Shown piece by piece: positions 6,651-14,098 of a DNA stretch of 17,171 nucleotides. Position 1 is the stretch's first letter. Each line of letters opens with the position of its first letter. The notes under the pieces are model-generated. The model made no database searches, was not told the DNA's origin, and saw only the letters and a program-made list of their open reading frames with translations. The position numbers and the translations under genes were made by a program. This stretch comes from Bradyrhizobium sp. (GTDB lineage Bacteria > Pseudomonadota > Alphaproteobacteria > Rhizobiales > Xanthobacteraceae). The stretch lies in contig JAFAUV010000296.1 of the NCBI GenBank assembly GCA_019243075.1, forward strand, positions 1 to 17,171. Reading direction: 5' to 3'.

Positions 6651-8021
6651 ATGTCCCGTGCTGACGCCTTTTTCGGCTCGCGCCGCGTACCGCATCTTGC
6701 GGCGCTGGCACTGATCTCAATCGGGATCGCCGGCTGCAGCAGCGACATGTCGAGCCGTCTGGCCAATCCCTTTGGCTATCAGCCGGAAGCCACCGGCTCG
6801 GTGCCCAGTCCGGCGCCCCAAGCTCAAGCCCAACCCCAGATCGAACGCCGCGAACTGCCGCAATATTCCCACCCGGCCTCGTCAGCGTCGCCGCCGGCCG
6901 TTGCGGCACCGCAGTCCTATCCCGTCGCAAGCGCCGGCGTGTCCGGTGGCGGCCGAGGGCTTGCCTCCTATGCGCCAGCTTCCACGCCGCCGGCCCAGCC
7001 GCATCTGGAGACCACTTCCAGCGTGCCGCCTCGCTCGGTTGCCGCAGCGCGTCCGGCGGCAGGCACCACCATCATCGTCGGCACCAGCGACACGCTGGAA
7101 GTGCTGGCGCAGCGCTATCATGTCACGCCGGCCCAGATCCTCGCCGCCAATGGCTATAAAGGCCCGCGCACGCTCTCGCCCGGCCAGTCCCTGATCATTC
7201 CTCGCCCCACAACAGCGGCTGCCGCGCCTGCGGCTCCAGCCCAGGTCGCCGCGCCGGTTGCCATGGCCCCCGTGAGCAAGCCGGTCGCTGCCGCCGCTCC
7301 GAGCATTCACATCGTCAATCCCGGCGAGACGCTGGCGAGCATCGCCCGCCAGAATCACGTTTCGGTCGCCGAGCTAGCCAAGGCGAACAACATCGACGCC
7401 TCCGCGAAACTCAAGCTCGGCGCCCGCCTGGCCGTGCCGACGAAGTCTGCCGCCGCTGCACCGGCCGCCCCGGTCGCCGTCGTCGGCGCCGCGCCCACGG
7501 TCGCAGCCGCCGCGGCTGCGAACAGCAAGGTCGCTTCCGCCACGCCCCAGCAGAGTGCGCATCTGGCGCAAGCCAATCCGCCACCCGAAGAAAGCCCCGC
7601 TGAGACGCCGGTCGTGAAGGCGAGCGAAGCCACGGGGGCGCTGCCGACTTTCCGTTGGCCGGTGCGCGGCAAGGTGATCACGGGCTACGGCGCCAAGACC
7701 AACGGCAAGTCCAATGACGGCATCAACCTGGCGGTGCCCGAGGGCACGCCGGTCAAGGCCGCCGAGGATGGCGTCGTCGCCTATTCCGGAAATGAGCTGA
7801 AGGGTTACGGCAATCTGATCCTGGTTCGACATTCCAACGGCTATGTCACCGCCTATGCCCATGCGAGTGAGCTGTTGGTGAAGCGCGGGGATACGATCAA
7901 GCGCGGTCAGGTGATTGCCAAATCGGGTCAGTCGGGAGAGGTGGGGTCGCCGCAGCTCCACTTCGAGATCCGCAAGGGTTCTCAGCCCGTCGACCCGCTT
8001 CAATTCCTGAGCGGGGCGTAA
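6651..8021 (+). CDS. nlpD: NlpD-like lipoprotein: two LysM domains and a degenerate M23 (LytM) domain
   Basis: The 456-residue product has a lipoprotein signal with lipobox IAGC (Cys 29), so it should be anchored to an envelope membrane. A Pro/Ala/Gln-rich linker leads to LysM 1 (about 140-184) and LysM 2 (about 218-263), which bind peptidoglycan. After another Ala-rich linker comes an M23-fold domain (about 335-452). Zinc ligands are mostly missing: the usual HxGID is NDGIN (N355, N359) and the usual HLH is QLH (Q435, H437); H404 in AYAH remains. This matches E. coli NlpD, a non-hydrolytic activator of septal amidases, rather than an active endopeptidase. The gene follows pcm as in the classical surE-pcm-nlpD order. 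rpoS does not follow, as expected for alphaproteobacteria. The symbol is by similarity and position. Confidence 0.9.
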   Translation: MSRADAFFGSRRVPHLAALALISIGIAGCSSDMSSRLANPFGYQPEATGSVPSPAPQAQAQPQIERRELPQYSHPASSASPPAVAAPQSYPVASAGVSGGGRGLASYAPASTPPAQPHLETTSSVPPRSVAAARPAAGTTIIVGTSDTLEVLAQRYHVTPAQILAANGYKGPRTLSPGQSLIIPRPTTAAAAPAAPAQVAAPVAMAPVSKPVAAAAPSIHIVNPGETLASIARQNHVSVAELAKANNIDASAKLKLGARLAVPTKSAAAAPAAPVAVVGAAPTVAAAAAANSKVASATPQQSAHLAQANPPPEESPAETPVVKASEATGALPTFRWPVRGKVITGYGAKTNGKSNDGINLAVPEGTPVKAAEDGVVAYSGNELKGYGNLILVRHSNGYVTAYAHASELLVKRGDTIKRGQVIAKSGQSGEVGSPQLHFEIRKGSQPVDPLQFLSGA

Positions 8022-8532
8022 GTCCAGGGGGTCGCGCCCCGTGGGCCTGCGATCGGATGATACCGCCGCCGTCGTGCAAGGCGTAGACTTGGCTTCCGCG
8101 TCGATAGACATGTTCGCTGCCGTGAAACGCCGTCAGTCCGCCTTGAGACGCGTCGGTGTAAAGGTATTCGTCTTGCTGGAAGCGGGCCGGACCGCGAAAT
8201 GGCCTTTCTTCGCCGACCGGAAGCATGGCGGTGCGAAGAAACGCGTATATCCTTCGCACACTTTCCGGTTCGCTGATGTCTCTTGAAACACCGCCGGCAT
8301 AGCTCATCGACCAGATCGGCATCCCGTTTGCGGTTACAACCTCCTGTCCTGCGAAATACGCCATGCCAAAATAGATATCGCGGTAGCTAAGCTCTCCGTC
8401 GCGGTATTCGAGCTGCTTCGCCCCTTGGGTCAGTGGGGCGGCCACAGTGGCGTTGTCATCAAGTCCCGCATGAGTGTGCCGCTTGGCGGCTAGCAGAAAG
8501 GCGGGCAGCCGAGCCGTCAGCATCTGGCCCAT
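7897..8532 (-). CDS. DUF5680 domain protein with read-through tail overlapping nlpD-like gene
   Basis: Residues 1-160 resemble the DUF5680 family (unknown function). Recognisable segments are KRHTHAGLDDNATVAAPL, GAKQLEYRDGELSYRDIYFGMAYF, MPIWSMSYAGG and a final YALHDGGGIIR, where members I recall end with a YxLHYxGG-type motif. Here the frame instead continues 51 residues (GARPPGLTPRSG...) of low-complexity sequence and stops at 7897, inside and antisense to the 3' end of the nlpD-like gene (125-base overlap). Codon 162 is CAG, one substitution from a stop. The start has an excellent ribosome site (GGGGAGGA, about 7 bases upstream), only 24 bases after the upstream ATPase gene, so the two are probably co-transcribed. 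No signal peptide or membrane helix is visible. Confidence 0.8.
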   Translation of the reverse strand: MGQMLTARLPAFLLAAKRHTHAGLDDNATVAAPLTQGAKQLEYRDGELSYRDIYFGMAYFAGQEVVTANGMPIWSMSYAGGVSRDISEPESVRRIYAFLRTAMLPVGEERPFRGPARFQQDEYLYTDASQGGLTAFHGSEHVYRRGSQVYALHDGGGIIRSQAHGARPPGLTPRSGIEAGRRAENPCGSRSGAAATPPLPTDPIWQSPDRA

Positions 8533-8556
8533 CTGCAGTCCTCCCCGGCGAAGCAG

Positions 8557-9528
8557 CTATTTCCCGCCGAGCCTCACGCCCAGCCGTCCCGCCAATTCCT
8601 GGACGAACTGCCAGGCAACGCGGCCGGAGCGGGAGCCGCGGGTGGTGGACCATTCCAGCGCCTCGCGCTCCAGCTCTTCCTCGTCCGTCTTGATGCCGAA
8701 ATGGCCGCAATAGCCCTTCACCATGGCGAGGTATTCGTCCTGGCTGCAGCGGTGGAAGCCGAGCCACAGCCCGAACCGATCCGACAGCGAGACCTTTTCC
8801 TCGACTGCCTCACCCGGATTGATCGCGGTCGAGCGCTCGTTCTCGATCATCTCGCGCGCCAGGAGATGGCGGCGGTTGGAAGTGGCATAGAGGATGACGT
8901 TGTCCGGGCGGCCCTCGATGCCGCCTTCCAGCACCGCTTTCAGCGACTTGTAGGAGGCGTCGTTGCCGTCAAAGGAGAGGTCGTCGCAGAACACGATGAA
9001 GCGGAAGGCAGAGGCCCGCAATAGCTCCATCAGTGCCGGGAGGCTTTCGATATCCTCGCGGTGAATCTCGATCAGCTTCAGCCGGTCGGCGGGCTTGCGC
9101 TCGAGATTGATGGTGGCATGCGCGGCCTTGACCAGGGAGGACTTGCCCATGCCGCGCGCGCCCCAGAGCAGGGCGTTGTTGGCGGGCAGGGCTTTGGCGA
9201 AGCGCTCGGTATTCTCGATCAGGATGTCGCGCATCCGCTCGATGCCCTTGAGCAGGAAAAGGTCGACGCGGCTGACCTGCTTGACCTCCGACAGCCGCCC
9301 ATTGGGGTGCCAGACAAAGGCGTCGGCATCGGCGAACGACCGCGTGGCGTCGGGCGCAGGCGAAGCTGCGGATAGGTGAGCCGCAATGGCCTCGAGGGCC
9401 CGGGCGATCCGCACCGGCACATCGTCGGGGGAAAGCGAATTGGGGAGGGTAGTCGCGACCTTGGCAGCCTTCTGCGCGGCGGCCCTGGAAGTGGCACGGT
9501 AGGCGGTTTTGCGTGGTTTTCTCGACAT
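8557..9528 (-). CDS. DUF815-family AAA+ ATPase
   Basis: The 323-residue protein belongs to the DUF815 (COG2607) P-loop ATPases, whose cellular role is not established. A basic N terminus (MSRKPRKTAYRATSR) precedes the ATPase core. Walker A is GARGMGKSS (residues 123-131), Walker B is FIVFCDDLSF (177-186), the sensor-1-like segment is YATSNRR (214-220) and an arginine-finger candidate is R251 in SDRFGLWLGF. The C-terminal part (ARG-SGRVAWQFVQELAGRLG) forms the helical lid typical of the family. It is the first gene of a minus-strand pair with the DUF5680 gene and diverges from yajC across 178 bases. A ribosome site (AGGAA) lies about 12 bases upstream of the ATG. Family call is firm; function is not. 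Confidence 0.93.
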   Translation of the reverse strand: MSRKPRKTAYRATSRAAAQKAAKVATTLPNSLSPDDVPVRIARALEAIAAHLSAASPAPDATRSFADADAFVWHPNGRLSEVKQVSRVDLFLLKGIERMRDILIENTERFAKALPANNALLWGARGMGKSSLVKAAHATINLERKPADRLKLIEIHREDIESLPALMELLRASAFRFIVFCDDLSFDGNDASYKSLKAVLEGGIEGRPDNVILYATSNRRHLLAREMIENERSTAINPGEAVEEKVSLSDRFGLWLGFHRCSQDEYLAMVKGYCGHFGIKTDEEELEREALEWSTTRGSRSGRVAWQFVQELAGRLGVRLGGK

Positions 9529-9607
9529 GACTCAAGTTCCTGATGGGGCAGCCTTATCGGGCCTTGACGGCTGCTGCAAGCGGGCCAGGAGAAGGAGCTG
9601 GGCGGCG

Positions 9608-9635
9608 TTGCAATTGGGACCGCGGCCGCTATATT
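9608..9635 (+). promoter_or_regulatory. Sigma70-like promoter for the yajC-secDF block
   Basis: TTGCAA (9608-9613), a 16-base spacer, then TATATT (9630-9635) resembles a housekeeping promoter, and the -10 stands out in a GC-rich background. It lies about 70 bases before the yajC start, in the region divergent from the DUF815 gene. Transcription would begin near 9642. Confidence 0.5.
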
Positions 9636-9706
9636 CCGCGCGAATTTGCCCCGAGCCGGACCTTTTCGGGCGCAGCCGGTTCAGCCCGTCTCACGAGGAT
9701 CTCCTG

Positions 9707-10063
9707 ATGTTCATTACCCCTGCCTATGCCCAGGCCGCGGCCGGTGGCGACACCAACAGCATGTTGATGTCGCTTCTGCCGTTCGCGCTGATCTTCGTGA
9801 TCATGTATTTCCTGATTCTGCGGCCACAGCAGAAGAAGGTCAAAGACCACGCCGAGCTCGTGAAGAACATCCGCCGCGGCGATACGGTCGTGACCTCGGG
9901 CGGCCTGGTCGGCAAGGTCACCAAGGTGGTCGATGACGACCAGATCGAGTTCGAAATCTCCGATGGCGTTCGCGTCCGCCAGATGCGCCAGATGATCTCG
10001 GGCGTGCGCGCCAAGGGCGAGCCGGCCAAGGAGATCACCAGGGACGAGACGCCCGCGAGCTGA
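9707..10063 (+). CDS. yajC: Preprotein translocase subunit YajC
   Basis: YajC is the small single-pass inner-membrane partner of SecDF in the Sec translocon. The 118-residue product starts MFITPAYAQA, has one membrane helix at about residues 19-39 (LLPFALIFVIMYFLIL) followed by the family motif RPQQKK, and a cytosolic domain with VKNIRRGDTVVTSGGLVGKV. The reading frame is open for 66 codons further upstream, but this start has a good GAGGA site about 8 bases before it, and the upstream residues are not YajC-like. secD follows after 54 bases on the same strand, the standard yajC-secD-secF order. Confidence 0.96.
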   Translation: MFITPAYAQAAAGGDTNSMLMSLLPFALIFVIMYFLILRPQQKKVKDHAELVKNIRRGDTVVTSGGLVGKVTKVVDDDQIEFEISDGVRVRQMRQMISGVRAKGEPAKEITRDETPAS

Positions 10064-10117
10064 TGTAATTCGCGGCTTCGGGCGCGCCGCCTTTCGCAAA
10101 TCTGACGAGTCAACTCG

Positions 10118-11719
10118 ATGTTGTATTTCACCCGATGGAAGGCGCTCGGCATCATCCTGACGGCGCTGGTGGTGTGCCTTTGTGCCGTGCCGAACTTCTT
10201 TCCGGAGGCGCAGGTCAAGACCTGGCCGGCCTGGGCGCAGCGGCGGCTGGTGCTCGGCCTCGACCTGCAGGGCGGCTCCTATCTCCTGCTCGAGGTCGAT
10301 TCCAACTATGTGAGGAAGGAAAAGCTCGACCAGGTTCGCGATGACGTGCGCCGGACGCTGCGCGACGCCAAGATCGGCTACACCGGCCTTGGCACCAAGA
10401 ATGACGGGGTCGAAGTCCATATCAGCCGGGACAACGAGCAGGCCACCGCGCTGTCGAAGCTGCGCGAGCTGATCCAGCCGCTCGGAGGCCTGCTCGGCTC
10501 CAACGGCCAGCGTTCCCTGGAAGTCGCCGACCTCGGCAACGGCAACATCCGTCTGACCGTGCCGCAGGCCGCGATCAACGAGCGCATCCGTCAGACCATC
10601 GAGCAGTCGATCCAGATCGTCGAGCGCCGTGTCAACGAGCTCGGCACCGTCGAGCCGCTGATCCAACGCCAGGGCAACGACCGCATCCTGGTGCAGGTGC
10701 CGGGTCTGCAGGACCCGACGCATCTGAAGGATCTGCTGGGCAGGACCGCGAAGATGGAATTCCGGATGGTCGACAGCTCGGTGCCGCCGGACCAGGCGCA
10801 AGCGGGCTCGCTGCCCGCAGACGACGAGCTCCTGATGAGCGCCTCGTCGCCGAAAGTGCCTTACGTCATCAAGAAGCAGGTGCTGGTGTCCGGCGGCGAT
10901 CTGACCGATGCGCAGCCCGGCTTCGACCAGCGTTCCGGCGAGCCCGTGGTGAACTTCCGTTTCAATACCGCGGGCTCGCGCAAATTCGCTCAAGCCACGT
11001 CCGAAAATGTCGGCCAGCCCTTTGCCATCGTGCTCGACAACCAGGTGATTTCGGCTCCCGTGATCCGCGAGCCGATCACCGGCGGGCAGGGGCAGATTTC
11101 CGGTAATTTCACCGTGCAATCGGCCAACGATCTGGCGGTGCTGCTGCGCGCCGGTGCGCTGCCCGCGCCGCTCACCGTGATCGAGGAGCGCACCGTCGGT
11201 CCGGGCCTCGGCCAGGACTCGATCGAGAAGGGCGAACTGGCCGCCTATGTCGGCGCGATCATGGTCGTGGTGTTCATGCTGGTGACCTATCGGCTGTTCG
11301 GCCTGTTCGCCAATGTCGCCGTGATCATCAACGTCGCCATGATCTTCGGCGTGCTGTCGCTTTTGAATGCGACGCTGACGCTGCCGGGCATTGCCGGCGT
11401 CGTGCTTACCGTCGGTATCGCGGTCGATTCCAACGTGCTGATCTATGAGCGCATCCGCGAGGAGCTGCGCGGCGGGCGTAATGCGATTTCGGCCATCGAT
11501 GCCGGCTTCAGGCGGGCGCTGGCGACCATCCTCGACTCCAACATCACGACCTTCATCGCCGCCGCGGTGCTGTTCTATATCGGCACCGGGCCGGTGCGCG
11601 GTTTTGCCGTGACGCTCGGCATCGGCATTCTCACCACAGTCTTCACCGCCTTCACCATGACGCGCCTGATCGTGGCGTGGTGGGTGCGGTGGAAACGGCC
11701 GCAAAGCGTGCCGATCTGA
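10118..11719 (+). CDS. secD: Protein translocase subunit SecD
   Basis: SecD is an RND-type membrane protein that, with SecF, uses the proton gradient to pull exported proteins through at the periplasmic side. The 533-residue product has a first membrane helix at about 8-27, then a large periplasmic region beginning with LGLDLQGGSYLLLEVD. It continues through VNELGTVEPLIQRQGNDRILVQVPG to the P1-head end, ITGGQGQISGNF. The C-terminal five-helix block starts near residue 375, preceded by IEERTVGPGLGQDSIEKG. It contains the GIAVDSNVLIYERIREELRGG motif, whose Asp is implicated in proton conduction. All SecD signature blocks are present and length is typical. The ribosome site is poor. secF begins 13 bases after the stop. 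Confidence 0.97.
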   Translation: MLYFTRWKALGIILTALVVCLCAVPNFFPEAQVKTWPAWAQRRLVLGLDLQGGSYLLLEVDSNYVRKEKLDQVRDDVRRTLRDAKIGYTGLGTKNDGVEVHISRDNEQATALSKLRELIQPLGGLLGSNGQRSLEVADLGNGNIRLTVPQAAINERIRQTIEQSIQIVERRVNELGTVEPLIQRQGNDRILVQVPGLQDPTHLKDLLGRTAKMEFRMVDSSVPPDQAQAGSLPADDELLMSASSPKVPYVIKKQVLVSGGDLTDAQPGFDQRSGEPVVNFRFNTAGSRKFAQATSENVGQPFAIVLDNQVISAPVIREPITGGQGQISGNFTVQSANDLAVLLRAGALPAPLTVIEERTVGPGLGQDSIEKGELAAYVGAIMVVVFMLVTYRLFGLFANVAVIINVAMIFGVLSLLNATLTLPGIAGVVLTVGIAVDSNVLIYERIREELRGGRNAISAIDAGFRRALATILDSNITTFIAAAVLFYIGTGPVRGFAVTLGIGILTTVFTAFTMTRLIVAWWVRWKRPQSVPI

Positions 11720-11732
11720 TGCGAGGCCACAA

Positions 11733-12755
11733 GTGACTCATTACGTTCTCATCGGGCTTGGCATCCTGATCGTCATTCTGACGGTGGTCAGCGCGCTTGG
11801 GGTTTTCCCGTCGCTGCGCATCGTGCCCGACGACACGCATTTCGACTTCACCCAGTTCCGCCGCATCTCGTTTCCGATCTCGGCAACATTGTCGATCGTC
11901 GCGATTACGCTGTTCTTCACCCACGGGCTGAATTTCGGCATCGACTTCAAGGGTGGCACCTTGATGGAGGTCCGCGCCAAGTCGGGCGCTGCCGATATCG
12001 CTGCCATGCGTGCGACCCTGAGCAAGCTCGGATTGGGCGACATCCAGTTGCAGCAATTCGGCGGGCCGGAGGAGGTGCTGATCCGCGTCGCCGAGCAGCC
12101 GGGCGGCGATGCCGCGCAGCAGGAGGCGGTCAACAAGGTTCGCGGCGCGCTGGGCGATTCCGTCGACTATCGCCGCGTCGAGGTCGTCGGCCCACGCGTC
12201 TCCGGCGAGCTGCTGGCCTATGGCATGCTTGGCCTGATGCTCGCGATCGTCGCCATCCTGATCTATCTCTGGTTCCGGTTCGAATGGCAGTTCGCGCTTG
12301 GCGCGATGATCGCCAACGTGCACGATATCGTGCTCACGATCGGCTTCATGTCGATCAGCCAGGTCGATTTCGACCTGACCAGCATCGCGGCGCTGCTCAC
12401 GATCCTCGGCTACTCGCTCAACGACACCGTCGTGATCTACGACCGCATCCGCGAAATGCTGCGGCGCTACAAGAAAATGCCGATGCCGCAGCTTCTCAAC
12501 GAGTCCATCAACTCGACGCTGTCGCGCTCGATCATCACCCACGTCACCGTGACGCTGGCGCTGTTCGCGCTGCTCCTGTTCGGCGGGCAGGCGATCCACA
12601 GCTTCACCGCGGTCATGATGTTCGGGGTGGTCCTGGTCGGCACATATACCTCGATCTTCATCGCGGCGCCGATCCTGATCTATCTCGGCGTCGGCACCAC
12701 ACGCAGCGAGGCGCCGGAAACGCCGGTCAAGAAGCCGGCGGCGGCCAAGAAGTAA
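11733..12755 (+). CDS. secF: Protein translocase subunit SecF with an extra N-terminal hydrophobic segment
   Basis: SecF partners SecD in proton-driven protein export. Family blocks are present: FGIDFKGGTLMEV (residues 68-80), VVGPRVSGELL, and LGYSLNDTVVIYDRIREMLRR with the conserved Asp. The start is a GTG at 11733 with a GAGG site about 7 bases upstream. The first 25 residues (TM-like YVLIGLGILIVILTVVSALGVF) form a strongly hydrophobic stretch ahead of the usual SecF beginning (FDFTQFRRISF, residue 37 on). That would give seven helices rather than six, or the true start may be the GTG at 11823, which lacks a ribosome site. The C terminus is Lys/Ala-rich. The Mth938 gene starts 5 bases after the stop. 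Confidence 0.95.
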   Translation: MTHYVLIGLGILIVILTVVSALGVFPSLRIVPDDTHFDFTQFRRISFPISATLSIVAITLFFTHGLNFGIDFKGGTLMEVRAKSGAADIAAMRATLSKLGLGDIQLQQFGGPEEVLIRVAEQPGGDAAQQEAVNKVRGALGDSVDYRRVEVVGPRVSGELLAYGMLGLMLAIVAILIYLWFRFEWQFALGAMIANVHDIVLTIGFMSISQVDFDLTSIAALLTILGYSLNDTVVIYDRIREMLRRYKKMPMPQLLNESINSTLSRSIITHVTVTLALFALLLFGGQAIHSFTAVMMFGVVLVGTYTSIFIAAPILIYLGVGTTRSEAPETPVKKPAAAKK

Positions 12756-12760
12756 CGGCG

Positions 12761-13144
12761 ATGACGAACTCCTCGGACGCACCGCATCTTCCGAGATCGG
12801 CGCCGATCGAGGCCTACGGCAAGGGCGGCTTTGCCTTTGCCGAGATGTCGCATCGGGGCTCGCTGTTGTGCCTGCCCGACGCCATCTGGGCCTGGGAGGT
12901 CACGGCGCCGGAGCAGATCGACAAATATTCGCTGCACAAGGTGTTCGCGGCGGCGAACGCCATCGACACGCTGATCGTCGGCACCGGCGCCACCGCCTGG
13001 GTCCCGCCGGCCGAGCTTCGTGCGTCGCTGAAAGCCGTGCATGTGGTGCTCGATGCGATGCAGACGGGTCCTGCGATCCGCACCTACAACATCATGCTGG
13101 GCGAGCGGCGGCGCGTGGCGGCTGCGCTGATCGCGGTGCCATGA
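12761..13144 (+). CDS. Mth938/DUF498 domain protein, NDUFAF3-like
   Basis: The 127-residue protein is a single Mth938-like (DUF498, PF04430) domain. Recognisable are IEAYGKGGFAFAEMSHRGSLLCLPD, the strand-turn TLIVGTGATAWVPPAELRASLK and the C-terminal YNIMLGERRRVAAALIAVP. Human NDUFAF3, a complex I (NADH:quinone oxidoreductase) assembly factor, belongs to this family. Its bacterial relatives are known to sit next to secDF and a squalene-synthase-like gene, exactly as here. The start ATG is 5 bases after the secF stop, and its stop overlaps the next gene's start (ATGA), arguing for one operon and coupled expression. The frame is open far upstream inside secF, but that extension is not protein-like. 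A role in complex I assembly is inferred from the human homologue and the pairing. Confidence 0.88.
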   Translation: MTNSSDAPHLPRSAPIEAYGKGGFAFAEMSHRGSLLCLPDAIWAWEVTAPEQIDKYSLHKVFAAANAIDTLIVGTGATAWVPPAELRASLKAVHVVLDAMQTGPAIRTYNIMLGERRRVAAALIAVP

Positions 13145-14001
13145 GCGACGCCGGGCGTGACGGCGCGGCCTTTTGCGCCGATCTGGTGCGCAGCCACGAC
13201 TTTGGCCGTTATGCGTCCACCTTGTTCGTGCCCGCCGAGCAGCGGCGCGCCTTGCTGGCGCTGTATGCCTTCAATGTCGAGATCTCCCGCATCCGCGACC
13301 AGGTCAGCCAGCCTCTGCCGGGCGAAGTCCGGATGCGATGGTGGAGCGATCTCTTGGCCGGCGCAGGCCATGGTGGGGTCGAGGGAAATCCGGTCGCGTC
13401 CGAGCTTCTCGCCGCGATCCGCACCCATGGGCTTCCCGCCGAACCGATGTCGCGGCTGATCGACGAGCATCAGTTCGATCTCTACAACGATCCGATGCCG
13501 ACTCTGGCCGCGCTCGAGGGCTACGTCCATGAGACGGCTTCGGCGCTGTTTGCGCTGGCCGCGAGTATCCTGGCGCCGCCATCGGCCGAAATCGAGCATC
13601 TGGCGCGTCACGCAGGCTTTGCGCTGGGTTTTGTGCAGGTGATCGCATCGCTGCCGCGGGACGCTTCGCGCCGGCAGCTGTTCCTGCCATTGCAGTTCCT
13701 GCAGGCAGAAGGCAGCAGCGTGGAAGAGGTGTTTTCGGCCGCGCAAACGCCCAAACTGCGCGCCGCTCTCGACCGGCTGCTCGGCGAGGCGCGGGCGCAT
13801 TTGCGGACGGCCGAAGCAATCCTCGTGCAGGTACCGGCGAGGGTTCGGCCGGTCTTCCTGCCGCTGGTGCTGACGCGCCGCGATCTCGAGCGGATGTCAC
13901 GTGCCGACAACGACCCGTTCATCTTGCAGACGCCATCGCGGCTTTCGATCCTGTGGGCGCTATGGCGGGCCTCGCGTTCCCGGCAATTCAAGCGCGACTA
14001 G
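13141..14001 (+). CDS. Squalene/phytoene synthase-like protein, NDUFAF6-like
   Basis: The 286-residue protein has the squalene/phytoene synthase fold but not its catalysis. Where true synthases have the first Asp-rich motif (DxxxD), this has YAFNVEISRIRD (residues 42-53). Where the second Asp-rich motif is expected, it has VIASLPRDASRRQLFLP. The segments AFNVEI..RD.VS, EVRMRWW and RRQLFLPL closely parallel human NDUFAF6, a complex I assembly factor. No membrane helix or signal is visible. The start overlaps the preceding Mth938 gene's stop by four bases; the frame is open 91 codons upstream, but those are antisense-like read-through. Annotation as phytoene synthase for carotenoids or hopanoids would be misleading; no such pathway genes lie nearby. 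Loss of the motifs is seen directly, the assembly role is inferred. Confidence 0.88.
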   Translation: MSDAGRDGAAFCADLVRSHDFGRYASTLFVPAEQRRALLALYAFNVEISRIRDQVSQPLPGEVRMRWWSDLLAGAGHGGVEGNPVASELLAAIRTHGLPAEPMSRLIDEHQFDLYNDPMPTLAALEGYVHETASALFALAASILAPPSAEIEHLARHAGFALGFVQVIASLPRDASRRQLFLPLQFLQAEGSSVEEVFSAAQTPKLRAALDRLLGEARAHLRTAEAILVQVPARVRPVFLPLVLTRRDLERMSRADNDPFILQTPSRLSILWALWRASRSRQFKRD

Positions 14002-14098
14002 CGCCTGGTCCGGAACGGCGCGGCACAGGTTGCTTGATACCAAGTGCGAGATCGCCGACACTTCGCCGCCTCATCTCAACCACGCGCGGGTGTCTGCT

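Noticed and set aside
8022..8045. G-run/C-run hairpin just after the nlpD-like stop
   Set aside because: The stem is about four base pairs without a T-run, too weak to call a terminator.
8041..8286. 81-codon plus-strand frame between the nlpD-like gene and the DUF815 gene
   Set aside because: It is antisense to the recognisable DUF5680 domain and has no ribosome site or family match.
9629..11704. A 691-codon open frame antisense to yajC and secD
   Set aside because: Its product is a His/Arg/Asp-rich string typical of the mirror frame of a GC-rich gene, with no domain or ribosome site, while the plus strand encodes unmistakable YajC and SecD.
12284..12760. Possible SecF-frame fusion upstream of the Mth938 protein
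   Set aside because: The in-frame open stretch lies out of frame inside secF and gives Arg/His-rich nonsense; a clean ATG sits 5 bases after the secF stop.
11652..12782. A 376-codon open frame antisense to secF
   Set aside because: Low-complexity Arg/Asp/His composition, fully overlapped by SecF with all its motifs.
13141..14001. Phytoene synthase for carotenoid or hopanoid synthesis
   Set aside because: Both Asp-rich catalytic motifs are replaced, and no isoprenoid genes lie nearby; NDUFAF6-like fits better.
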